Shown one piece after another: positions 23,545 to 31,775 of a stretch of DNA of 64,000 bases. Each line of letters starts with the position of its first letter. The first letter of the stretch is position 1. The translations under genes were made by a program, and so were the position numbers. Source of the stretch: Bradyrhizobium sp. Rc3b. Lineage in GTDB: Bacteria; Pseudomonadota; Alphaproteobacteria; Rhizobiales; Xanthobacteraceae. Below the pieces are notes generated by a model that made no database searches, was not told where the DNA came from, and worked only from the letters and a program-made list of their open reading frames with translations. Location: positions 186,001-250,000 of the forward strand of contig NZ_FOUS01000002.1 of NCBI RefSeq assembly GCF_900114915.1, in the 5' to 3' direction.

Positions 23545-24345
23545 CTAGTTTTCGGTCAAAATGCGATCGAGACGTAGCCGGTGTCGGTGATCGGTCAGCA
23601 GACGTGCGCCGCCCAGGACCGCGGCCAACGTTCCCAGCCCGGTCCCGCCAGCAATTAGAAACATGATCAGCAGTTGATATTTTACTGCATCGACCGGCTC
23701 GACGCCTGCGAGAATCTGGCCCGTCATCATACCCGGCAAGGAAACGAGGCCGATCGCCGCCATGCTGTTCATGATCGGCATGAAGCCGCTTCTCAAGGCG
23801 TCCCGTATGATCGGCAACAGGGCCTGGTGTCGGGTGCCACCGAGTGCAAGACAAGCTTCTACGGCAGTTCGTTCGCGCACCAGGCTGTTTGTCAGCACGT
23901 CCAAGCCGAGGCTTACTCCGGTCATCGTGTTGCCCAGCATCATGCCTAGCAAAGGCAACGCATAACGTGGGTGATACCAAGGATCCGGCCGTAGCTCCGT
24001 CAGGAGCGCGAACATTGTGATGGTGCCGGCGGCGAGAAGGGTGCATGTTGCTCCCAGGCCGTACTTCCAAACACCCGTCAGTCGTCGCTTCTGTCGCGCG
24101 ACGATCTCCCGCGAAGCGAATAAGACCATGATCAGGGCGGCGAGAGCGGTCCAGACCGGCGACACCGCGGTAAACAGGAACGTCAGAACGTATCCGACGA
24201 GCACGAGCTGAACCACCATGCGCACGGTCGCAATGGCCAGTTGCTTCTCGAGCTTGAGGCGGAGCACGAGCGACAGGACGCCGTCTATGACCACAAGGAG
24301 CGCGGGTAGTACGAGATTGCCGTACGAGAGCTGGATGTAGGTCAC
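23545..24345 (-). CDS. fetB: FetB-type ABC permease (iron export)
   Basis: A 266-residue membrane protein of the FetB/YbbM (UPF0014) family with about seven hydrophobic helices: LSYGNLVLPALLVVIDGVLS, ATVRMVVQLVLVGYVLTFLF, LPLLGMMLGNTMTGVSLGLD, and the family block LPGMMTGQILAGVEPVDAVK. FetAB exports iron and protects against peroxide stress in E. coli. The GTG start at 24345 overlaps the fetA stop by four bases (GTGA), which decides the start over the longer open frame. Confidence 0.85.
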   Translation of the reverse strand: MTYIQLSYGNLVLPALLVVIDGVLSLVLRLKLEKQLAIATVRMVVQLVLVGYVLTFLFTAVSPVWTALAALIMVLFASREIVARQKRRLTGVWKYGLGATCTLLAAGTITMFALLTELRPDPWYHPRYALPLLGMMLGNTMTGVSLGLDVLTNSLVRERTAVEACLALGGTRHQALLPIIRDALRSGFMPIMNSMAAIGLVSLPGMMTGQILAGVEPVDAVKYQLLIMFLIAGGTGLGTLAAVLGGARLLTDHRHRLRLDRILTEN

Positions 24346-24938
24346 GGCCGGCTTTCCTCGATACCGCCGTCGGACTTCATTGCGAAAATCCGTGACCCGA
24401 CGCGCCGGGCTTGGCCGTGGTCGTGGGTACTCCAGAGCACGCTCGTTCCATTCGCAATGCGTTCGGCAATCAAGGCTTCCACGGCTGTAACGGATGCCGG
24501 GTCGAGCGCAGAGGTTGGCTCGTCCAGCAGAAGCACCCGCGATCGCAGCACGAGCGCCCGCACGAGCCCCAATCGCTGTCTCTCGCCGGTCGAAAGCCGT
24601 TGGATCGACCAAGGTCCGCAGTCGTCCGGCAACCCCAGGCGCGTGACCAGCGGCAGGGCATCATCCCAAGCGGTGAAGTGCTCCCGCACAGTGTCGGACC
24701 ACCAGCCGGGTTCGGCGGCGAGGTAGGTCACCCGCCTTCGCCAGGCCGGGGCGGGCATCGCCTCTCTGAGCGTGCCGTCTAGCTTGACCGTTCCTTCGTT
24801 TGGATCGAGATCCGCGATGGAGCGGAGCAGCAAGGTCTTTCCGACTCCAGACGGCCCCTGCAGGGCGACGCATTCGCCGTCCTGCAGGTCGAATGATACG
24901 CAGAGGTGCAGGCGCTTGAGCCCGTTGACCGTCAGCAT
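24342..24938 (-). CDS. fetA: FetA-type ABC transporter ATPase
   Basis: A 198-residue short ABC ATPase: Walker A GPSGVGKT, signature LSTGERQRLGLVRAL, Walker B VLLLDEPTSALD and WSTHDHGQ switch His. It pairs with FetB by a 4-bp overlap. Its own start overlaps the end of the ATP-grasp gene upstream by 7 bp, so the three genes are one operon. Confidence 0.85.
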   Translation of the reverse strand: MLTVNGLKRLHLCVSFDLQDGECVALQGPSGVGKTLLLRSIADLDPNEGTVKLDGTLREAMPAPAWRRRVTYLAAEPGWWSDTVREHFTAWDDALPLVTRLGLPDDCGPWSIQRLSTGERQRLGLVRALVLRSRVLLLDEPTSALDPASVTAVEALIAERIANGTSVLWSTHDHGQARRVGSRIFAMKSDGGIEESRP

Positions 24939-25975
24939 GCGTCAGAGCTTAAGCTGCAGCGGTCGGCAACCCGCCTGGCGATCTCTGTCGGCGCTTCACT
25001 CGGATAGGGATGCACCGAGCTGACGTTGATCTCGCCGAGCACGTAGCTGTCGCTTCCATCGGCCTGGACGGGACCGAGCATGAAGTCGGCGTCCCAGATC
25101 GCGGGCAGGTCGTCTCGCGCGATGTCCAGCAATGAGGTGAGCTGCGGCGTCCACTCGTCCTCCATCAATCGCCGCAGCCGCTGGAAGCGCGGGTCGGCGT
25201 TGGACGTGTAGAGCCGCGGGCCGGCCCCGGCGCGCGCGGAAGGCGGCTCGACCAGGGCTTTGACCTTGTGATAACCGAAGCCGGCGCAGCGGTCGCCGGC
25301 CATGTAGCAGCGCACGACGCCTTCGCTCAGGCGGGGCTGGAACGCTTGGTCGATGACGCTGCCGTTCTCGAAATACTCCGCGCAGCGATGCAGGAAATCA
25401 TCGAGCGTCAGTTCCTCCGGCGCGTCCTTAGTCGCGTCCAGGACTTTGATCCTGGATGAATCCCGCAGCTTCTCGACCTTCCAGACGCCTTGGCCGCCGT
25501 TGCCGCGGTTGCGTTTGATCACCCGTGGCCCGGCGGCGAGCCGGACCGGCAACTCGGCGCGCATCACCGCGGCGGTTTGATACAGGGCCGTGTCTGATCC
25601 CCAACCCATCGAGCGGGTGCGGTAAAGGACCTCCTTGGTACCCATCTTGAGTATGACGTCGGGATGAGTGCTCACCCACACGCCCTGCGCGGCGACGTCG
25701 CGCAGCAGCGCGTCGAGATCGGCGCGGTTTCGGCCGTCTTGAATTGGGTTGACCCAGACGAGCACGCCGTCCACTGCGAGCAGTTCTTCGCGGACGGCGT
25801 CGGCGAAGCTTTCGTCGTAGATGGCTGGGCGCCCTTCGACGCCCACGGCTGCGAGCGCTTCGAAGACGTCGACGAAGCGGCCGCTTTTCGAGGTGGCATC
25901 TCGACGTACGACGGCATCTCCTCGCGAGAGGATGGCAACGGTACGTCTGGAGGAGGGTTGTCGTTCGGTATCCAT
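24932..25975 (-). CDS. Cj0069-like ATP-grasp family protein
   Basis: A 347-residue ATP-grasp-like protein of the Cj0069 type: VAILSRGDAVVRRDATSKSG, VLVWVNPIQDGRNRADLDAL, KRNRGNGGQGVWKV (glycine-rich loop), then AIWDADFMLGP and YVLGEINVSSVHPYP with metal-binding Asp and Glu/Asn. ATP-grasp enzymes join a carboxylate to an amine or thiol; the substrate here is unknown. GGAGC seven bases upstream supports 25975. It is the first gene of an operon with fetAB, an association that hints at a metal-handling or stress role. Confidence 0.75.
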   Translation of the reverse strand: MDTERQPSSRRTVAILSRGDAVVRRDATSKSGRFVDVFEALAAVGVEGRPAIYDESFADAVREELLAVDGVLVWVNPIQDGRNRADLDALLRDVAAQGVWVSTHPDVILKMGTKEVLYRTRSMGWGSDTALYQTAAVMRAELPVRLAAGPRVIKRNRGNGGQGVWKVEKLRDSSRIKVLDATKDAPEELTLDDFLHRCAEYFENGSVIDQAFQPRLSEGVVRCYMAGDRCAGFGYHKVKALVEPPSARAGAGPRLYTSNADPRFQRLRRLMEDEWTPQLTSLLDIARDDLPAIWDADFMLGPVQADGSDSYVLGEINVSSVHPYPSEAPTEIARRVADRCSLSSDAC

Positions 25976-26186
25976 GCGCAAGCTCCACGTGTTGCGTGCT
26001 GCGCAGAACTTGGACCGAAGTCTCGCCGGGAGTCTGCTTGGTCCCGGACCGTCAGTCTACGTGAGATCGCATGGATCCTTCAAGCCGCGGTTTTCCGGCC
26101 GGAAGGCTTGCCGCAAGACTTAACATGGTTGATTCCTCAGCGCCAAAATTGAGCTAGAGTGTCGTTTTCCCTGATGGGGGCAGCTC

Positions 26187-26387
26187 ATGTTCGACACCGC
26201 AACAACCGCGCTTTTGCGCGCGGTCCTCGACGAAGTATGCGAAACCGTCTCGCACCGCGAGATCGAAGCACGTACTCACGTCGCATCGAAGATCCTGGAG
26301 GCCGCGACCAGAGGCGAGGTTTCGCCCGATAGCCTCAGGCAGGTCGGCCGCGACGCCCTGTCCCCAGCGCCCACCATGTGGCGCTGA
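26187..26387 (+). CDS. small conserved hypothetical protein (66 aa)
   Basis: A 66-residue helical protein (FDTATTALLRAVLDEVCETV, SHREIEARTHVASKILEAAT) of a type I know as an unnamed short protein in Bradyrhizobium. The sequence is alpha-helical with a conserved-looking GEVSPDSLRQVGRDAL end. It is followed 16 bp later by the winged-helix-like gene and probably cotranscribed. Confidence 0.65.
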   Translation: MFDTATTALLRAVLDEVCETVSHREIEARTHVASKILEAATRGEVSPDSLRQVGRDALSPAPTMWR

Positions 26388-26403
26388 TCGATCCGGGGCG
26401 GGC

Positions 26404-26820
26404 GTGAACTTCCAGGTGACGGTCCTCAAGATCCTGGTGAGCTATCCGGACGGCTTCGCCGTCATGGAGGACCTCAAACGCGACATGGCCATCCTGGCGA
26501 CAAGCGGCCGCGATTGGGCGGATCGCACCCGGCGCCTCGCTGCGCGGGTTCCGGATCTCGACATCTTCTCGCAAGGACTCGTCGAGCGCATAAGCGGCGG
26601 ATGGAAGATCACTGCTCAGGGACGGGCCGTTCTCGAGTTCATGGAGTCCCGCCCAGCAGCCTCGGAGGCGATCCAGACGCCTTCGGTTGGGGAGACCATC
26701 GCGACCTCGCCAGCGCCCGTTCCCCCGCTTCGGCAGCCCGCAGATCGGGCCAAGCGGCGGCGCGAACGCCGTGAACGTCGCCGCGAAGCGCGCGAACGGG
26801 CCAGAGCCAACGCCTCCTGA
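26404..26820 (+). CDS. winged-helix-like hypothetical protein
   Basis: A GTG-started 138-residue protein. Residues 1-80 read like a winged helix (VLKILVSYPDGFAVMEDLKR, ISGGWKITAQGRAVLEFMES), followed by a Pro-rich linker and a very basic Arg/Glu tail (KRRRERRERRREARERARA). It may bind DNA. It overlaps nothing and follows the 66-aa gene closely. Confidence 0.6.
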   Translation: MNFQVTVLKILVSYPDGFAVMEDLKRDMAILATSGRDWADRTRRLAARVPDLDIFSQGLVERISGGWKITAQGRAVLEFMESRPAASEAIQTPSVGETIATSPAPVPPLRQPADRAKRRRERRERRREARERARANAS

Positions 26821-27033
26821 ATTGTGATCGAGGTCCAATAAAGCTTGGCGCGGCGGCTCGGAAGTCCCGGACTGTCGATGGCCTCCACAGTCCCAACCGC
26901 ACCGCCATTACCTGTTTGCCGGGACGGCGCAGAAGGCCGCGACAAGAGTGAACGCGAGAGTTCCTTGGCTGTGACATCAGATAATCGCCACAAAGCTTGG
27001 CGATCACTGGTCTTATTCCAGTCGAGGGGTCTC

Positions 27034-27894
27034 ATGAACCGCCACTCACTCGAAAAATTACGTCAGCGCTACGTTATCGAGGGCAGGCCTCTTGAGGCCG
27101 GCCTCGAGGAAATGCTGCGCGCCGACGGCCGCGCGGGAGCGCGTTCAATCCTCGCCTCGATTGAAAAGCGGCGCTTCGAGAACCGGTCCGAAGGGCAGCG
27201 GCTTCGCAAGATGCTCCGCTTCGAAACACTTCTCTGGCAAGAGGGGAAGGAAGCGGTCGCAGGTATTGACGAGGCCGGAATGAGCCCGCTTGCGGGGCCG
27301 GTCGCCGCTGCGGCGGTAATATTCAAGCCCGGCACGCGCATCCTTGGTATCGACGATTCCAAAAAACTGGACGCGAATTCGCGCGAGTCTCTCGCCGAAG
27401 AGATCAAGGAAAAGGCGGCCTCATGGTCTGTCGCGTTTGTCGAGGTTGATGAGATCGACAGCATCAACATCTACTGGGGGGGAATCCTTGCCATGCGGCG
27501 GGCCGTTGAAGGGCTGGGGGTGACTCCGCAGCATCTTCTGATCGACGCGAAACGCTTGAAGGACATCGCGATCCCGCAGCAGGCGATCATCAAGGGCGAC
27601 GCCAAATCCGCGAGCATCGCTGCCGCCTCTATTTTGGCGAAGGTCTCGCGCGATGCGTTGATGCGAACGCTCGACATGCGTCATCCCGGCTACGGCTTCG
27701 CTGACCACAAGGGTTACCCAGTGCGCGCCCATTATGCTGCTCTGTCCAGGCTAGGCGCATGCGCTGCCCATCGACGTTCGTTTGGCCCTGTGCGTGAAGT
27801 CCTCGGCTTGCCGCCGTTGCCACCTTGGCCTTTGCCATCGGAACGCACCGATTCAGAGCTCGAAGCGTCGGTGCTGCGCGCTGGAAGCACTTGA
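27034..27894 (+). CDS. rnhB: RNase HII with altered GRG motif
   Basis: A 286-residue RNase HII. The catalytic carboxylates are present (Asp79, Glu80 in GIDEAG; LLIDAKRL; KVSRDALM). It has a ~74-residue N-terminal helical extension not found in standard RNase HII and a C-terminal tail. The motif that normally reads DEAGRGPLAGPV is DEAGMSPLAGPV (Met83, Ser84). The GRG loop contacts the RNA-DNA junction 2'-OH, so substrate preference is probably changed. GAGGGG at 27024 supports the start. Likely a paralogue beside a normal chromosomal rnhB. Confidence 0.85.
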   Translation: MNRHSLEKLRQRYVIEGRPLEAGLEEMLRADGRAGARSILASIEKRRFENRSEGQRLRKMLRFETLLWQEGKEAVAGIDEAGMSPLAGPVAAAAVIFKPGTRILGIDDSKKLDANSRESLAEEIKEKAASWSVAFVEVDEIDSINIYWGGILAMRRAVEGLGVTPQHLLIDAKRLKDIAIPQQAIIKGDAKSASIAAASILAKVSRDALMRTLDMRHPGYGFADHKGYPVRAHYAALSRLGACAAHRRSFGPVREVLGLPPLPPWPLPSERTDSELEASVLRAGST

Positions 27895-27917
27895 CCCGCT
27901 TCGGTCTCCAGAATTCG

Positions 27918-28121
27918 TTAGTGCTTGGCCGCACCGGTTGTGGTCTCACTAGACGGAGCGGTCACTGTGACATCGTGGCCCTCGCGGAGCGCGATTGAAG
28001 CCGCTGCAATTGCAGCCTCGAATGCAGCTTCCTTCGTAGCGTATTCATTCTCCGCTTTGCCGTCGTGGCGTATGCGCCAAGTGCCATCTTTCCCAAATAT
28101 TTCGTATTTCGCGATACCCAT
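27918..28121 (-). CDS. small DUF2188-like protein
   Basis: A 67-residue protein: MGIAKYEIFGKDGTWRIRHD, then GKAENEYATKEAAFEAAIAA and ASIALREGHDVTVTAP. The beta-beta-helix layout with WxxxxDGK and ATKEEAxxAA matches small DUF2188-type domains. An excellent AGGAGGAC ribosome site precedes 28121, which rules out the longer frame. A stress-island small protein of unknown function. Confidence 0.75.
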   Translation of the reverse strand: MGIAKYEIFGKDGTWRIRHDGKAENEYATKEAAFEAAIAAASIALREGHDVTVTAPSSETTTGAAKH

Positions 28122-28176
28122 AAGTTGTCCTCCTAACGAGGCGCACGCCGGCGCCTCCGCCTTCCGCACGTTTTGG

Positions 28177-28416
28177 TCAGCTTTGAGCGTGCTGCCAGTG
28201 TGAGGTGATGTCGGAGCCGCTCTTGTTGAGATGCACGTGCTGATCGACATGATCGACCCAAGAGAGCGGAATGAAGTGATGATGCTGACCGTCCGGCGAA
28301 CTCTGCTTCGTCAGCTTGATCTTGTCGGATCCGTCCAGATGATCGACTTTTCCCACCATCTTCCTATCGGACGACAGCACGTCCATGTGCTCCTTGATCT
28401 TGGAAACATCTGTCAT
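28177..28416 (-). CDS. DUF2171-like protein
   Basis: A 79-residue protein: VSKIKEHMDVLSSDRKMVGK, VDHLDGSDKIKLTKQSSPDG, QHHHFIPLSWVDHVDQHVHL. The KEHMxVxxxDGxxVGxVD and IPxxWVxxVDxHVHL blocks are those of DUF2171, a PRC-barrel-like small family common in general-stress regulons of rhizobia. It lies 31 bp downstream of the PolX-PHP gene on the same strand and may be cotranscribed. Confidence 0.8.
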   Translation of the reverse strand: MTDVSKIKEHMDVLSSDRKMVGKVDHLDGSDKIKLTKQSSPDGQHHHFIPLSWVDHVDQHVHLNKSGSDITSHWQHAQS

Positions 28417-28446
28417 CGGTATCTCCCATTCATATATTGCCGCCGA

Positions 28447-30129
28447 TCAGGCCGCCCGGGCGAGTGAGCACCGCTTGTGGCGGAGGTAGCGCGTGATCTC
28501 CGCAAGCGTCATGGCGTTCAGGACGCGGTCGGCAGGGACACCGCCCTTGCGGGCCATCTCGACGCCCCAGTGCGTGTGGTCGAGCTCGGGAATCGAGTGC
28601 GCGTCTGGATTGATGCTCAGCATGCAGCCGAATTCGAGCGCCGCCTGGTGCCAGCGCCAATCCAGATCGAGCCGCCATGGGTGGGCGTTAATCTCGACGA
28701 CGACGTCGTGCTTGGCGCAGGCCCGCAGCACCTTCTCGATGTCGATTTCGTAACCGGGCCGCCGCTGGAGCTGCCGCCCCGTCATGTGGCCGATGATTGT
28801 GGTGTGAGGGTCGGATATGGCCCGAAGCAGGCGTTGCGTCTGCGCCTTACGATCCAGTTTGAAGCGCCCGTGGATGCTGGCGACGACGAAGTCGAAGCTT
28901 TCCAGCACGTCGTCCGTATAGTCTAGCGAGCCGTCGGCCAGAATGTCGGACTCGATGCCCTTGAGGATCCGGAAATCTTTGCCCAATCGCTTGTTTAGTC
29001 GGTCCGCTTCCCGGTGCTGCTCGACGATCTGCTCGACGGACAGACCGCCGGCGTAGTGGGCGGACTTGGAATGGTCGGCGACACCGAAATACTCAAACCC
29101 GCGCTGGCGTGTGGCCTTGGCCATCGTGTCCAGAGTCTCGGTGCCGTCCGAAGCATCGGTATGGCAATGCAGGATTCCGCGAAGATCCTGGTCCGTGACC
29201 AGCTTCGGCAGTTTCCCCTTCAGAGCGAGTTCGATCTCGCCGCGCCCCTCCCGAAGTTCAGGATCGATGAAGGGTAGGCCGAGCGCGCGATAGATCTCGG
29301 CCTCCTCGCCGGCGATCAATGTGCGGCCCTTGCGCAAGCCGTCGGCCTCCAACCGCATTCCCTTCTCCTCCGCCAGAGCCTGAAGCTGCTCGATGTGAGC
29401 GGCGGAGCCTGTGGCGAAAAGAAGGGCGACGCCGAAGTGCTTGCGATCGGACAGGCGGATCTGCAACCGGTCCGCTTCGGACGCATTCGACATCTTGGCG
29501 ATGCCTGGCGCTTCCGCAACGATCGCCAGGTCGCCGACAAGCTCGCAGCCCCGGCGAAAGTCGCCCGCGATCGTGATGCGCTTCAGCTCGGGTCGGGATT
29601 TGCGGATCGAGTCCTTGGCATGCGCGAGCAGGGCGGCGGCACGGTGCAGGTGGAGGCGGCCTTCACCGCTCTTCGCGATGGCGAGGTTCTGCAGGATCTT
29701 GGTCTGCAGCGCAGCGCCGAGTCCTTTGGCCTTCTTGATGCGGTCGTCCCTGGCGGCCGCCTCCAATTCCGCGAGCGAGGTGATGCCGAGATCCTTGTAG
29801 AGACGCAGGACTTTCTCGGGGCGGAGGCCAGGCACGGCCATCATCTCGAGCACCCCCTCCGGAATCTCCATCCGCAACTTTTCGAGGCTCGGATGAGTGC
29901 CCGTCGTGTGCAGCTTGGTGATGATGTCCGCAATCGCTTCGCCAACGCCGGGAATCTCGGTGAGCCGATCTTCGACGATGAGCACATGAAGGGGGATCAC
30001 AAGGGCTGCCAGGCTGTCCGCGGCCCGCGAATAGGCCTTGGCCCTGTAAGGATTGCCGCCACGCAAGGCAGTTCGCTGTGCGTATTCTCGCAAGAGGCTC
30101 GCTACACCGGGAGCGTCGACGGTGGGCAT
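28447..30129 (-). CDS. PolX-family protein with intact PHP domain but degenerate polymerase site
   Basis: A 560-residue protein with the bacterial PolX layout: helix-hairpin-helix region (LTEIPGVGEAIADIITKLH), X-family polymerase fold (GDFRRGCELVGDLAIVAE) and C-terminal PHP domain. The PHP metal sites are complete: HCHTDASDG, VADHSK, GIESDIL, ASIHGRF, VEINAHPWRLD and INPDAH. The polymerase metal ligands are not: the DxD reads D-L-A, and the third Asp (normally in VDLRV) is replaced in LQIRLSDRKHFG. It should therefore act only as a PHP exonuclease or phosphoesterase. It starts directly after the stop of the 94-aa gene (30130), so they are one operon. Confidence 0.88.
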   Translation of the reverse strand: MPTVDAPGVASLLREYAQRTALRGGNPYRAKAYSRAADSLAALVIPLHVLIVEDRLTEIPGVGEAIADIITKLHTTGTHPSLEKLRMEIPEGVLEMMAVPGLRPEKVLRLYKDLGITSLAELEAAARDDRIKKAKGLGAALQTKILQNLAIAKSGEGRLHLHRAAALLAHAKDSIRKSRPELKRITIAGDFRRGCELVGDLAIVAEAPGIAKMSNASEADRLQIRLSDRKHFGVALLFATGSAAHIEQLQALAEEKGMRLEADGLRKGRTLIAGEEAEIYRALGLPFIDPELREGRGEIELALKGKLPKLVTDQDLRGILHCHTDASDGTETLDTMAKATRQRGFEYFGVADHSKSAHYAGGLSVEQIVEQHREADRLNKRLGKDFRILKGIESDILADGSLDYTDDVLESFDFVVASIHGRFKLDRKAQTQRLLRAISDPHTTIIGHMTGRQLQRRPGYEIDIEKVLRACAKHDVVVEINAHPWRLDLDWRWHQAALEFGCMLSINPDAHSIPELDHTHWGVEMARKGGVPADRVLNAMTLAEITRYLRHKRCSLARAA

Positions 30130-30414
30130 TCAACGAGCCTCCCGTCCCGTGCTTTGCTTACTCCCTAGAGCAAAGCGAGTCTGAGCGATCGAGCCATCAT
30201 CCGGCTTGCGATCGAGAGACCTCTCGAGCTTCTGGGCTGCCCGAAAATCGTCAAGGTGTTGGATGTTCGGGCCGTAGGCGGCCTCTTTCTTGAGAAGATT
30301 GTAGATTCGACCGACCACCAGTTGTAGGTGCTTCATCTTGCCCCGCGGCATCGATCGGGCCCTGCAAAGAGCTCGGACGGCATAGGCTCGGAAATAGTCG
30401 AAGGCGTCTGACAT
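30130..30414 (-). CDS. small hypothetical protein coupled to PolX-PHP
   Basis: A 94-residue protein: DAFDYFRAYAVRALCRARSM, PRGKMKHLQLVVGRIYNLLK, KEAAYGPNIQHLDDFRAAQK. I recall this as a recurrent unnamed rhizobial protein. GGAG eight bases before 30414 fixes the start inside a longer open frame. The stop abuts the start of the PolX-PHP gene, suggesting co-translation. Basic and helical; it may bind nucleic acid. Confidence 0.65.
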   Translation of the reverse strand: MSDAFDYFRAYAVRALCRARSMPRGKMKHLQLVVGRIYNLLKKEAAYGPNIQHLDDFRAAQKLERSLDRKPDDGSIAQTRFALGSKQSTGREAR

Positions 30415-30597
30415 GATCTCCGTAAACGCCGGATCTCGCCCATAGTTCGTTCGAATTCGATGAGGATGGAGGTCCGGCGGACAGATAGGAACCCTAGAGG
30501 GCGGCTGCGGCGGGCGTGACGACCACACCTCCGCGGCCTTCGGAACACGCGAAGGCCTTCGAAGTTGGAAGACTCGTTGATAAGGTAGGTGAACTGC

Positions 30598-30628
30598 CCG
30601 CCGTCGGCCCGACCGGCGGTGGGTTTTT
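30598..30628 (+). terminator. intrinsic terminator-like hairpin with T6 tract
   Basis: CCGCCGTCGG pairs with the following CCGACCGGCGG (one bulge), then TGGGTTTTTT. It faces the + strand only a few bases before the second ligase gene, while no + strand gene ends here. It could close a small RNA or act as an attenuator. Confidence 0.45.
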
Positions 30629-30643
30629 TGTGAGTTGCGTAGC

Positions 30644-31582
30644 GTGCCAAAGCGCACCAAGGCACCGGCCGCGGAGCCGGAAGCCTCTCAGATGCCGGGG
30701 TTCATCAGTCCCCAGCTTGCGACCCTGAAGATGAAGGCGCCTTCGGGATCGCAGTGGATTCACGAAATCAAATACGATGGGTACCGCATCCAGCTCCGGA
30801 TCGACGGGGACGACCGCCAAGCCTACACCCGTAAGGGCTACCACTGGGTCAACAGGTTCTCTCGGATAGCTGGCGCCTTCGATATCGAACGTCAGGCCAT
30901 CGTCGATGGAGAGGTCGTCGTCATCCATGAGGGGCGCACGAACTTCTCCGAGCTGCAGGCGGATCTCGGCAGAGGAGATCAGGATCGACTGATCTACTTC
31001 GCCTTCGATCTGCTCTGGCTCGATGGCAGAGATCTGCGAAAGGAGCCGCAGATCGAGCGGAAGCGGCTGCTCAAGGAGCTGATCGAGGAGCACGAGCTTA
31101 AGGAGCCAATCTTGTTCAGCGAGCATCACGAAGGAGACGGCCAGGCGCTGTTCGCCGCTGCCACCAGGTTGAACTACGAAGGCATCGTCTCCAAGCGTGT
31201 GGACGCGCCATACCGGTCGGAGCGGGTGGAGGCCTGGCAGAAGATCAAGGTCGTCCAGAAGGGCAAATTCCCCGTGGTCGGCTTCATCAAGGACCCTTCC
31301 GGCGTGGCCGCTCTATATCTGGGCAAGAAGGAAGGCAAGAACCTCGTCTACATGGGCAAGGTCGGCACCGGATGGAGCCGGACCACGTCTGCGCAGATCC
31401 GCAAGGCGCTCGACACTGTCGTGAGCCCGAAGCAAAAGCTGACGAAGACCATCAGGAAGCCGAAGGCCACCTGGGTAGAGCCCAAGTTCTACGCGGACAT
31501 CGAATACCGCGACATCACCTCCGAAGGCCTTCTGCGGGCAAGCTCGTTCAAGGGCCTGAGCAAAGGAACACGCCGTTCTTAG
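30644..31582 (+). CDS. non-homologous end-joining DNA ligase (LigD ligase-domain type)
   Basis: A 312-residue stand-alone ATP-dependent ligase: HEIKYDGYRIQLRIDGDDRQ (adenylated Lys), DGEVVVIHEGRTNFSELQAD, FDLLWLDGRDLRKEPQ, EGIVSKRVDAPYRSER and the OB-domain motifs GKVGTGWSRTTSAQIRKAL and YRDITSEGLLRASSFKGL. It corresponds to the ligase domain of LigD alone. The GTG at 30644 is preferred; a TTG three codons upstream is possible. It sits at the end of the Ku block and is distinct from the ligase at 21639, giving two ligases for one Ku. Confidence 0.87.
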   Translation: MPKRTKAPAAEPEASQMPGFISPQLATLKMKAPSGSQWIHEIKYDGYRIQLRIDGDDRQAYTRKGYHWVNRFSRIAGAFDIERQAIVDGEVVVIHEGRTNFSELQADLGRGDQDRLIYFAFDLLWLDGRDLRKEPQIERKRLLKELIEEHELKEPILFSEHHEGDGQALFAAATRLNYEGIVSKRVDAPYRSERVEAWQKIKVVQKGKFPVVGFIKDPSGVAALYLGKKEGKNLVYMGKVGTGWSRTTSAQIRKALDTVVSPKQKLTKTIRKPKATWVEPKFYADIEYRDITSEGLLRASSFKGLSKGTRRS

Positions 31583-31617
31583 GGGCGTTTGCCTTCAGAG
31601 TATCTGGAGTACCGGTC

Positions 31618-31775
31618 ATGGATTTGGACAAGCGAGTGCTGAAGGCGGTGCAAGAGGCTCAGGCCATTTGGCCCGTTCTGTCGAGCCCGGCCCCAGAGAT
31701 TGCGAGCAAACCATAAACCAGCTTCTGGATGTGCTCGACGACGAAGCCGTCGTGCAGGTGATCGAGGAATCGACA
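31618..31775 (+). pseudogene. frameshifted small conserved protein
   Basis: The ATG frame gives DLDKRVLKAVQEAQAI and then shifts sense. The expected continuation, LARSVEPGPRDCEQTINQLL with DVLDDEAVVQVIE, is in another frame from 31668. One T missing from the TTT at 31664-31667 explains it. I recall this short protein as intact in related rhizobia. Without the shift it would read on into the next small gene. Confidence 0.5.
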
